Source: Bacteroidales bacterium (GTDB taxonomy: Bacteria > Bacteroidota > Bacteroidia > Bacteroidales > Dysgonomonadaceae). From it: DNA of 8,531 nt. A program made the position numbers and the translations under genes. This document shows, in pieces, positions 1 through 6,358 of the stretch (the stretch's first letter is position 1; every line of letters starts with the position of its first letter). Under the pieces are notes generated by a model that worked only from the letters and a program-made list of their open reading frames with translations, had not been told where the DNA came from and did not search any database. The stretch lies in the NCBI GenBank assembly GCA_012798745.1, contig JAAZMQ010000249.1:1-8531 (forward strand), read 5' to 3'.

Positions 1-203
1 AAAAAGGAGCGATTGAAAACGGGAATAAACTAATCAGACAATATATCCCAAAAAGAGCATCGTTTAAAGATTATTCGGATGAGGATATCAAAAAAATTCG
101 GTACAAACTAAACCGAAGACCTCGAGAGAAATTGGATTTTAATTTACCAAAAAATGAGTTTTACAAACATTTAGTGTAAATTCGCACTTGCCGGTTGACT
201 CTA
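1..203 (+). mobile_element. IS30-family insertion sequence, right end (partial)
   Basis: The first 200 bases hold the C-terminal end of an IS30-like transposase followed by a short non-coding tail, so this is the right end of an insertion sequence whose body lies before the window. The segment at about 181-203 (TTCGCACTTGCCGGTTGACT and following) sits where the right terminal inverted repeat should be and resembles ends of Bacteroidota IS30 elements as I recall them. The left end is not visible, so the repeat cannot be verified, and the exact boundary is uncertain by tens of bases. Confidence 0.6.
3..179 (+). CDS. IS30-family transposase, C-terminal fragment
   Basis: This frame is open from the window edge to TAA at 177-179 and gives 58 residues. 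It reads GAIENGNKLIRQYIPKRASF, then a DYSDEDIKKI segment and a KLNRRPREKLDF segment. The ENxNxLIRQY.PK and LNxRPR.KL signatures are typical of the end of the DDE integrase core of IS30 transposases, just past the last catalytic Glu (the E of 'IEN'). One base out of frame, 178-198 reads K-F-A-L-A-G-stop, which resembles the usual KVAFA(G/T)-stop end of such proteins, so the last codons may be frameshifted by the T at 177. The enzyme would mobilise the IS element and has no role in the downstream locus. Confidence 0.8.
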   Translation, partial: KGAIENGNKLIRQYIPKRASFKDYSDEDIKKIRYKLNRRPREKLDFNLPKNEFYKHLV

Positions 204-273
204 CACAAATAAAAACAAGCTTCAATTAGCTTGATAATCAAATTAATTTATTAATTTTAAAATTATTTATTTT

Positions 274-909
274 ATGAAAAAGAGAAAACTAACAGTAGGA
301 AGTTTGGCTGAATTGGCTGCGAGAATGCCAGTATTAAGTGAAATTCAGCAAAAAACATTTGTCGGAGGAGGAGATGGGTCCATGAATAACCCTTATACCG
401 TAACGGAATTCTACGCTATGTGTGCAAGTGGAATATGGAACGGAGGTTATGTAGATGGTTGGGGCTATACATACTCGGAGGTAGTTGTTAGTGGGTCATA
501 CGGAGAAAGTGGAACATACGGAGAAAGTGGAACATATGATTCATCAGGAAGTTACCCTCCTCCTTCTGAAAATATGTATAGTATTAATAATGCTGTTGAC
601 TTTCTTAACAATAATGCTAATGAATCTTCTACCGGATACTGCGCACGAGCAGTAAGACAAGCAATTGAAGCTGGAGGTATTTCAACAGAAGGACGACCTA
701 ATTCGGCTTGCGATTACGACACTTGGTTACCAACAATTGGCTTCTCAACAGTGGATTCTTCTAATTATACTCCACAAGTAGGAGATATAGTTGTTTTTGA
801 AGCTATTGAAGGACATCCACATGGACATATTGCACTGTATAATGGCCAGCAATGGGTTTCAGACTTTGTTCAAAGAGATATGTATGGGGGGATCTGCATA
901 CAGGAATGA
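274..909 (+). CDS. GG-leader secreted peptidoglycan amidase-like toxin (CHAP / NlpC-P60 type)
   Basis: Predicted exported cell-wall hydrolase. Residues 1-32 form a leader ending KTFVGG (Gly31-Gly32, Phe29 at -4), the cleavage motif read by C39 peptidases of ABC exporters; it has no hydrophobic Sec segment. A Gly/Ser/Tyr-rich linker (about 70-97) with GESGTY repeats follows. Residues about 105-205 look like a Cys-His papain-like amidase: Cys123 in STGYCARAV at the start of a helix, then GDIVVFEAIEGHPHGHIALY with His185 as likely catalytic base, and Asp197 in WVSDF. This order matches CHAP/NlpC-P60 and T6SS Tae-type amidases. As read, the protein is 211 residues and ends GGICIQE. Removing one G from the run at 886-891 gives GGSAYRNDSN, then STYTVLRHN and a stop at 944-946 (223 residues), a more natural end, so a +1 slip is likely. 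The start is the only ATG that keeps the leader. Candidate immunity genes follow and the matching exporter lies 3.7 kb downstream. Exact family and activity are inferred. Confidence 0.8.
   Translation: MKKRKLTVGSLAELAARMPVLSEIQQKTFVGGGDGSMNNPYTVTEFYAMCASGIWNGGYVDGWGYTYSEVVVSGSYGESGTYGESGTYDSSGSYPPPSENMYSINNAVDFLNNNANESSTGYCARAVRQAIEAGGISTEGRPNSACDYDTWLPTIGFSTVDSSNYTPQVGDIVVFEAIEGHPHGHIALYNGQQWVSDFVQRDMYGGICIQE
497..536 (+). repeat. 18-bp tandem repeat in the toxin linker
   Basis: The unit CATACGGAGAAAGTGGAA occurs twice without a gap (497-514 and 515-532), and a third copy begins CATA. The length is a multiple of three, so it encodes repeated YGESGT blocks in the flexible linker between leader region and catalytic domain. 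Such in-frame repeats can change copy number without breaking the gene. Confidence 0.85.
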
Positions 910-955
910 CTCCAATTCAACATATACAGTTTTAAGACATAATTAATTTAAAAAT

Positions 956-1831
956 ATGAAAACAAGATTTGCAAGCTTACTAGTAATTACTTTTCTTATT
1001 TTTTGTATGTGTGGCGGTAAATCAGCAACCAAGGACGTAAAACAAAATACAAAAAATGTAGAATCTCAAAAAGTAATACAAGAAATTGAAAAATTCTATA
1101 CGTCTTATGCAACACATATAATGAAAATGCAGGATGCTGCTAATGACTCAATCTTACAACTATATTGTACTGATAGATTGTTATCTAAAATTGGAAGAAT
1201 GAAATTAGCGACTCAATCTGATCCCATTATTCGAGCACAGGATTTTAGCAAATCCTCTATTTCTACATTACAAGTAAAGCATTTAAAGAATAATTGGTAT
1301 ATGGTAAATTACACTCAAAGTTTTGATAATAAGCAAATACGAATTCCTATAAGAATAATGCATAATAAACGCATAATGATTGATTATATTACTCCGGAGT
1401 GGAATGATTCACTCTATGGAGACAGTCTCTTTTTTGAAAAACCTATACCTGTTGCAATAGATGACTCAACACCTTTATCTTTGCTCAAAACATTTTATGA
1501 TGCCTATACAATGGAATATTGCAGTATGCCTTCCGACTTAATATCTCGACTGAAAACTCTACGCAAGAAGTATCTTACAACAAATGCTTTAACGCAATTT
1601 AAATCTGTAATAAACATAAATGATATGAACTATTTATTTGGTTATGATTTACTGATTGATTATTACGATTTCGACAGATTGTGGATACCATCTATCAAGT
1701 TTATACATTTAGATAATAATACATACCAAATGCAATATACAAAATGGAAAAATAATACGACCACTATTACTTTAAGTGTTGTGAAACAAAATAATAAATA
1801 CAAAATAAATGACATTAAAAGAGAGAAATAA
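956..1831 (+). CDS. Probable lipoprotein with two DUF3828-like repeats, candidate immunity protein
   Basis: A 291-residue protein. The N-terminus has basic residues, then a hydrophobic stretch (about 5-18) ending CMCGGKS, so it is either a lipoprotein (Cys17 or Cys19; the lipobox is not a perfect match) or a secreted protein. The mature part has two similar blocks: about 42-140, beginning IEKFYTSYATHIM, and about 173-288, beginning LLKTFYDAYTMEY. Each has an opening FYxxY helix, a middle 'LL/YLT' segment, then a beta-rich half with WYMVNY or TYQMQY and a final strand. This resembles DUF3828 or NTF2-like periplasmic proteins; the family call is from pattern memory. It starts 10 bases after the restored end of the amidase gene, so the two are probably cotranscribed. 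Its envelope location and position behind a peptidoglycan hydrolase suggest immunity to that enzyme, which is inference. The reading frame is intact. Confidence 0.7.
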   Translation: MKTRFASLLVITFLIFCMCGGKSATKDVKQNTKNVESQKVIQEIEKFYTSYATHIMKMQDAANDSILQLYCTDRLLSKIGRMKLATQSDPIIRAQDFSKSSISTLQVKHLKNNWYMVNYTQSFDNKQIRIPIRIMHNKRIMIDYITPEWNDSLYGDSLFFEKPIPVAIDDSTPLSLLKTFYDAYTMEYCSMPSDLISRLKTLRKKYLTTNALTQFKSVININDMNYLFGYDLLIDYYDFDRLWIPSIKFIHLDNNTYQMQYTKWKNNTTTITLSVVKQNNKYKINDIKREK

Positions 1832-1944
1832 CTAGTTGATTTTTTATGTTGTGAGCTGTTCTTGATGGTAAACACGAAGTTTTTGTACAAAATAATAGAT
1901 AAAAACAACAATCGAAATACAAATGTCAGTTTAAGAATATTATT

Positions 1945-2571
1945 ATGAGAAATAAAATATTACTGCTGATAATCTTTGTATTATCAGTTACTGCTAATGC
2001 TGCGTCCCAAACTTTTCCTGTAGATACAGCAAAGCTAAACACCTCTTTTAGAGAGTTGGTCAGTAGTCCGAACACTATAGAGCGGCAGAAAGCTTTTTTT
2101 GAGGCTTTTCCAAATACCTGGACTGAGTTTATGATGACATATCAGTATAATTCGGAAAACAATTATGACTTAACTATGTATAATCTTGCCCAGAAGCAAA
2201 TAGAAGCCTTAGGAGGAAGAGTTACCTTGATAAAAGACAGCATATATTGCAAGAAACTAGTAAACATTGCTGTAGGAGGAGAATTAGAGGCAGATGCTCC
2301 GAATTACTATCAGACATTATTACACAAAACTATGTGGCATAGAATGGATGGGATGTTAGAAGCTATCTCTAAACTGCGTAAAGGGCACCAAATGCAGTTT
2401 TGGCAATTTTACTGGTCAAATCCGGTAAAAAGCAAGCAAATAGAAACAGAATATAACCGGTTGTTAAAATTGAATATAGACGCTTATCCCGAAGAAATGA
2501 AAACGATGAAAATAGCTTTTGAGTATTTTTATGACGGAGTGAACATTGATGGGGGATTTTCAAAAGAATGA
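1945..2571 (+). CDS. Secreted helical protein of unknown function, second candidate immunity protein
   Basis: A 208-residue protein that I do not recognise as a named family. Residues 1-20 form a clear Sec signal peptide (MRNKILLLIIFVLSVTANA, with cleavage likely after ANA or a few residues later). The mature part looks mostly alpha-helical: FRELVSSPNTIERQKAFFEA, a TWTEFMMTYQY segment, YNLAQKQIEALGG, and a C-terminal HQMQFWQFYWS helix followed by YNRLLKLNID. It has two Cys at most in the mature protein, no membrane segment after the signal peptide and no catalytic motif that I can identify. It follows the DUF3828-like gene after 113 bases and precedes a terminator hairpin, so it is the last gene of the toxin/immunity block. 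Periplasmic delivery fits protection against a cell-wall enzyme, but other roles are possible. The reading frame is intact. Confidence 0.7.
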   Translation: MRNKILLLIIFVLSVTANAASQTFPVDTAKLNTSFRELVSSPNTIERQKAFFEAFPNTWTEFMMTYQYNSENNYDLTMYNLAQKQIEALGGRVTLIKDSIYCKKLVNIAVGGELEADAPNYYQTLLHKTMWHRMDGMLEAISKLRKGHQMQFWQFYWSNPVKSKQIETEYNRLLKLNIDAYPEEMKTMKIAFEYFYDGVNIDGGFSKE

Positions 2572-2587
2572 CTTTTTATAATCATTT

Positions 2588-2622
2588 ATTTAGAGAGGGG
2601 GCTTTACAACTCCTCTCTAAAT
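2588..2622 (+). terminator. Rho-independent-type hairpin ending the toxin/immunity block
   Basis: Arms 2588-2598 (ATTTAGAGAGG) and 2612-2622 (CCTCTCTAAAT) are perfectly complementary over 11 bp with a 13-base loop, starting 17 bases after the stop of the preceding gene. The 3' side continues TTG and is then cut by the group II intron. Joining the flanks (…AAATTTG + TTCTTATTCTT) restores a T-rich tail, as expected for an intrinsic terminator. Confidence 0.7.
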
Positions 2623-2625
2623 TTG

Positions 2626-3263
2626 GTATGTCGGGCATGGTAGTAATCTTGCAAGGAGCAAGTCCCTGTATGTGCCGAGTTGAAAGGAAACTTTAGCGAT
2701 TGACAAGGGCGTTGCGGGCGACTGCAAATCTGAAAAAAAGTTATCAGCCAATCTGACGTTCTGACGCACAGAAACTCAATATAAGGCTCATCTGAGGGGG
2801 CAACCGAGCCATGGATTGGGAACGCCAAAAATTCAACCGTAAATCAGGTGAGTAAATCGGGCAGGACGCAGAGAAAGATTAATATCTTATCCCGAGAGGT
2901 CTTGCAAGGCGCACTAATGGTGCACGAATGACAGTGACGTCGTTTTCACTATGCAAGGAGTCAGCAGAGGTCATAGTATGAAATTGGAAGCAGTCAGCAA
3001 GAAAAAAAGATAGACCGAAGCCTTTCTTTTCTAGAAGGACTGAATTGGTTGGTTAAGGAGCAGATGAAATAATCTTTGATTAAGTGGTGTGCCAGACAAA
3101 ACGTAAGTTGCCTATTTACATAAACGTGAAAACGTAATGGAGTATTTGAAAACACATAACGAGCCTTAGTCGAGAAGGTTAAACAATCAACTGAAACCAC
3201 CGTGTGCGAGAGCATGTACGGTAGTGTGAGAGGGCGTTGGAGTAATCCCCCTACCTACTTGAT
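2626..3263 (+). mobile_element. Group II intron derivative lacking the reverse transcriptase ORF
   Basis: About 640 bases with no credible ORF but with group II intron landmarks. The 5' end GTATG at 2626 is a variant of the GUGYG consensus. Domain I-like segments include GCAAGTCCCTG, CAGAAACTCAATATAAGG and the AAATCGGGCAG…CCCGAGAGGTCT region. A block around 2950-3050 (GTCAGCAGAGGTCATAGTA, then AGAAGGACTGAATTGG) resembles the leader and start of the maturase region in related introns. Domain V (3196-3225) and domain VI follow, ending CCTACTTGAT at 3263 with the expected terminal AY. Intron-encoded proteins usually exceed 400 residues; here fewer than about 200 bases separate the maturase leader from domain V, so the protein gene is deleted and mobility would need a helper in trans. 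The 5' boundary is good to within a few bases. The subclass is not assigned: the GTGTGAGAGG after domain V resembles class B/D/ML-like introns, whereas insertion behind a terminator is the habit of class C. Confidence 0.75.
3196..3263 (+). ncRNA. Group II intron domains V and VI (catalytic core)
   Basis: Domain V is a 30-nt hairpin. The 5' arm ACCACCGTGTGC (3196-3207), GNRA-type loop GAGA (3208-3211) and 3' arm GCATGTACGGTAGT (3212-3225) pair throughout except for a two-base bulge (GT, 3216-3217) on the 3' side, which is the diagnostic domain V geometry. GTGAGAGGG and the pyrimidine-rich CCCCCTACCT then make domain VI with candidate branch-point adenines near 3252-3257, ending TTGAT. The base of the stem reads ACC-ACC where relatives often have a G, so catalytic competence is unproven. 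Confidence 0.75.
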
Positions 3264-3309
3264 TTCTTATTCTTATGATGAGAAAGTATGATTAAAGATA
3301 AAAAAGCAC

Positions 3310-4412
3310 ATGAAAAAAGTTGTATTTCTTTCAGTAATATCTCCCTTTGACGTAAGTAATTGGTCAGGAACTTTGTTAAGTATTTCAAATACATTGAGTT
3401 AAGAATACATTGTTGAGTGGATTGGAGGAGATATTTTAAATATGCTCAAAACGTTTGGCTATAGAAAAACTTCTTATCTTGAATTTTACGCTCAGGTATT
3501 AAGTAGAATCTGCTCAGGGATAAATAGATGTAGCTATGATTTAGTAATTGTCCGTGACTATTTTTTTGGTGCATATTTAACTGTTGATGTGTCAACCGTA
3601 TATATCGGAGATACAACATTTCGCTTATTCAAAGCTAATTTAAATATGCCATCCGCCAAATTTGAAGAAATAGCAGATGAGGTTGAAAAAAGAATGATTC
3701 AAAACGCAGATAGTATTATTTTTTCTTCTAATTGGGCAAAAGAAAGTGCACTTAAAGATTACTCGTACAAAAAGATAATATCCATGTCGTCGAGTTCGGC
3801 GCCAACATTCCACATCCCGAAACGTGGCAGCACGAAATTGACACAAGCGTATGCAATTGGGTTTTTATCGGACGCAATTGGGTAAAAAAAGGCGGCGACA
3901 AAGTTTTAGGAGCATACCGTAAACTAAAAAGCGAAGGCTTTCCCTGTACACTGACTATTATCGGGAGCGTGCCACCAGGAATGCCGAAAGAAGACGAGGG
4001 TTTAACCATTATCCCATTTTTGGATAAGTCAAAACCCAAAGATTTGGAGCGGTTGTGCGATATTTTGTACCAATCGCATTTTTTGATTCTGCCTACCGAG
4101 TTCGATGCTTTAGGTATTGTTTTTTGCGAAGCCTCAGCTTACGGCGTACCGAGTATAGCTGCAAATGTAGGAGGTGTTAGCCAGCCCGTGCGAGAGGGGA
4201 AAAACGGTTTTTTACTTCCTCCCACAGCTACGGCTGAAGATTATGCTGAAAAAATAAAAGCAGTATTCAGTGACAAAGAAAGTTATATAAAACTACGTGC
4301 ATCTTCCCGAAATGAATATGAAACACGCCTAAACTGGGATGTGTGGAGTGAGAAAGTAAATAAAATTTTGGAAAAAATAGTGATAAATTACAAAAAGAAA
4401 GATGCCTTATAA
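3310..4412 (+). pseudogene. Glycosyltransferase family 4 (GT-B fold), broken by a stop codon and a frameshift
   Basis: The gene begins with ATG at 3310 (MKKVVFLSVISPFDVSNWSG, a typical GT4 N-terminus with the glycine-rich acceptor-side loop). An in-frame TAA at 3400-3402 interrupts …SNTLS-stop-EYIVEWIGGD, and the same frame then continues past the ATG at 3442 (YDLVIVRDYFFGAY…VYIGDTTF…IIFSSNWAKESAL). At the A5 run 3769-3773 the frame changes by one: with six A it would read YKKDNIHVVEFGANIP and run unbroken to TAA at 4410-4412. The C-terminal half has FIGRNWVKKGGDKVL, then LPTEFDALGIVFCEASAYG, the nucleotide-sugar site with Asp (4104-4106) and Glu (4128-4130) in the EX7E position. The corrected length would be 367 residues, normal for the family. 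The donor and acceptor are unknown; the setting beside an exporter suggests modification of an exported product, but a surface glycan role is possible. The composition also shifts from AT-rich to more GC-rich near the frameshift, so a recombination join is an alternative to slippage. Confidence 0.85.
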
Positions 4413-4587
4413 TTTCTATACATCGCGAGCCCTTTTATGATAAATAACGAATACAATAAAAAACGAACAAGCCACACCCATCCCCTCACTTTTTCAGGCT
4501 GTAATACCGGAAAATCGGACAGAAGGACAAAACAAAAAAGACGATATAAGTCAGAAATCCGAAGAAGTACAAGCCATCATCGACCGA

Positions 4588-5823
4588 ATGCCAACATATT
4601 GGGTGAAATGGGTGGCACTTTGTGTGGGCGTGCTGATGGGCGTGATCGTGCTGCTCGGCTTTCTGATACAATATCCCGACACGGTGGACGGGCAAATTTC
4701 CGTAACGGCAACCACCGCCCCTGTCCGCTTGGTGGCCAACAGCAACGGACGCATCAACCTGCTGCAAACCAATAAAACCCGGCTTCAAAAAGGCAATGTC
4801 ATTTCTTATTTGGAAAGCGGTGCAGACTACAAGCACATCTTGTGGGTAGATAGTGTGCTCGGCCGTTTAGATAGAAATCCATCCGCTAAAATATTTCTTC
4901 CGGACACACTAATCCTCGGCGAAGTCAGTTCAGCATACAATGCTTTTTTACTTGCTTATTTGCAATATGAACGTGTAGTTTCGTCGGATATTTATGCTAC
5001 TATGCGTCAAAATCTCCGGCAGCAAATCCACTCAGACGAAGCCGTCATAGCCAATCTGAATGACGAAATGCATCTTAAAAAACAAATTCTGCACACCTCC
5101 GCCAACCAGTTGCGAAAAGACAGTTTGCTCCTTGCAGCCAAAGGCATCAGCGAACAAGAATATCAACGTCAGCGAAAAGCCCATCTTTCGCTTGAAGAAG
5201 CCCGTTTGAATTTACAAAGCAGCCGCCTAATGAAACAGTCGGAAGTAGCCCGAAACGAATTAGAAATACAACGTATCCTTTTAGAAGAAACCGAAACTAA
5301 AGAAAAAGCTTATTCCGATTTTGTCAGCCGTAAAAACGAACTCTCAAACGCTGTCAATCTTTGGAAAGAACGTTATCTACAATATGCACCTGTTGCTGGT
5401 GAACTAGAGTATCTTGGTTTTTGGCGGAATAATAATTTTATACAGGCGGGACAGGAACTTTTCTCTATTATTCCCGATAAAAATAACATTTTGGGCGAAG
5501 TGATGATACCCTCATTTGGCGCCGGTAAAGTAGAAGTGGGACAAACCGCCAACGTAAAAATCAACAACTATCCCTATGATGAATACGGACTGCTGAAAGG
5601 CGTAGTAAAATCAATATCACGCATTACCAACAAGTTGAAAACTCAAAACGGTGAAGTAGATGCCTATTTGGTGGTAATATCTTTTCCTAATGGTACAGTT
5701 ACAAATTTCGGAAAAACACTTCCTCTTGACTTTGAAAGTAAAGGTACTGCCGAAATCATCACCAAACGCAAACGGCTTATCGAAAGACTGTTTGATAACT
5801 TAAAAGCAAAAGGAGAAAAATAG
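4588..5823 (+). CDS. HlyD-family periplasmic adaptor (membrane fusion protein) of a type I-like exporter
   Basis: Links the inner-membrane ABC exporter to an outer-membrane channel. From ATG 4588 it is 411 residues. A membrane helix lies at about 7-27 (VKWVALCVGVLMGVIVLLGF), then a first lipoyl half (about 43-75), a long helical hairpin (about 112-263, rich in E/K/L/Q), a second lipoyl half YAPVAGELEYLGFW…IQAGQELFSIIP (about 266-297), and a beta-barrel domain (about 298-390) with a basic C-tail. The frame stays open upstream through codons reading EQATPIPSLFQAVIPENRT… with no start codon before the stop at 4441-4443. Deleting one A from the A6 run near 4456-4461 joins it to ATG 4437 (MINNEYNKNEQATPIP, 461 residues), giving the cytoplasmic tail that homologs usually have; the 4588 start may therefore be internal. 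The gene lies 24 bases (to 4437) after the glycosyltransferase and 3 bases before the peptidase gene, so it is one transcription unit with the exporter. Confidence 0.88.
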   Translation: MPTYWVKWVALCVGVLMGVIVLLGFLIQYPDTVDGQISVTATTAPVRLVANSNGRINLLQTNKTRLQKGNVISYLESGADYKHILWVDSVLGRLDRNPSAKIFLPDTLILGEVSSAYNAFLLAYLQYERVVSSDIYATMRQNLRQQIHSDEAVIANLNDEMHLKKQILHTSANQLRKDSLLLAAKGISEQEYQRQRKAHLSLEEARLNLQSSRLMKQSEVARNELEIQRILLEETETKEKAYSDFVSRKNELSNAVNLWKERYLQYAPVAGELEYLGFWRNNNFIQAGQELFSIIPDKNNILGEVMIPSFGAGKVEVGQTANVKINNYPYDEYGLLKGVVKSISRITNKLKTQNGEVDAYLVVISFPNGTVTNFGKTLPLDFESKGTAEIITKRKRLIERLFDNLKAKGEK

Positions 5824-5826
5824 AAT

Positions 5827-6294
5827 ATGCTTATCCACCGTTTCCCCGTAGAATATCAAATGGATTCGCAAGACTGCGGGCCCGCATCGCTGAAAATCAT
5901 CGCCAAGCATTTCGGCAAGTTTTACTCATTGCAGTTTATGCGCGATCGCTGCGGCATTACCAAAGAAGGCGTATCCCTGCTCGACCTCAGCACGGGTGCT
6001 GAAAGTATCGGGCTGCGAACGCTCGCCATTAAATGTACCATAGACGATGTGGTAAACAGCATTCCCTTTCCGGCTATCGTATTTTGGAAAGACAGCCACT
6101 TTATCGTGGTGTATCATTCCGACAAAAAACACATCTGGGTTTCCGACCCCGCAAAAGGACGCATCAAGTACAGCCACGAGGAATTTCGGCGTGGTTGGTA
6201 TCAGAAAGGAGAAAATCAAGGAGTGCTGCTTGCCATAGAGCCTACTGCCGACTTCAAAGAGAGCAAAACTGAACGGGAACAGAAAAAAAAATAG
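5827..6294 (+). CDS. C39 leader-peptidase domain of a bacteriocin-type ABC exporter (N-terminal part, frameshift-split)
   Basis: Cysteine protease domain that cuts GG leaders on the cytoplasmic side during export. Of 155 residues, the catalytic set is complete: Gln11 (oxyanion hole), Cys17 in DSQDCGPAS, His91 in KDSHFIVVYH and Asp107 in VSDPAKG. The Gln11/Cys17 numbering and the 16-residue His-Asp spacing equal those of the ComA peptidase as I recall it. An AGGAG (5811-5815) lies 11 bases before the ATG. The frame ends REQKKK-TAG inside a run of nine A (6283-6291). With eight A the frame would read QKKNSFSSILKYFFPYKRN straight into the transporter below, giving a single 728-residue protein, the normal length for a peptidase-containing ABC transporter. 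A free, active peptidase from this ORF alone is possible but not the family norm. The cargo is most likely the GG-leader protein at 274. Confidence 0.92.
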   Translation: MLIHRFPVEYQMDSQDCGPASLKIIAKHFGKFYSLQFMRDRCGITKEGVSLLDLSTGAESIGLRTLAIKCTIDDVVNSIPFPAIVFWKDSHFIVVYHSDKKHIWVSDPAKGRIKYSHEEFRRGWYQKGENQGVLLAIEPTADFKESKTEREQKKK

Positions 6295-6358
6295 CTTTTC
6301 AAGCATTCTGAAATATTTCTTTCCCTACAAACGTAATTTCGGGCTGATATTTATCATT

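Noticed and set aside
200..273. Promoter of the toxin gene
   Set aside because: The stretch is AT-rich with a small AAGCT/AGCTT inverted repeat, but no Bacteroidota -33/-7 pair (TTTG / TAnnTTTG) is visible, so no promoter is annotated.
274..380. Lanthipeptide or radical-SAM-modified peptide precursor
   Set aside because: No modification enzyme (LanM, LanB, radical SAM) is in the window, and the protein after the GG site is a full enzyme-like domain and not a short core peptide.
1663..1911. Minus-strand ORF overlapping the end of the DUF3828-like gene
   Set aside because: A low-complexity, Phe/Leu-rich translation typical of the reverse strand of AT-rich coding DNA.
2960..3180. Remnant of a reverse transcriptase/maturase gene
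   Set aside because: Short peptide matches to a maturase leader are possible, but no RT motif (such as YADD) or continuous frame is present; I treat it as a deleted domain IV and not as a gene.
2604..3215. Minus-strand ORFs of 73-74 codons across the intron region
   Set aside because: They lie inside structured intron RNA, have no family-like pattern and are short enough to arise by chance.
2640..3240. Riboswitch or CRISPR array
   Set aside because: No regular repeats and spacers exist, and the structure is explained by a group II intron.
4437..4775. Separate 112-codon plus-strand ORF before HlyD
   Set aside because: Only its first nine or so codons look real (the probable HlyD N-terminus). 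The rest is an Arg/His-rich shadow of the HlyD frame.
6033..6272. 79-codon plus-strand ORF within the C39 gene
   Set aside because: It overlaps a domain with a complete catalytic set in another frame and its composition is that of a frame shadow.
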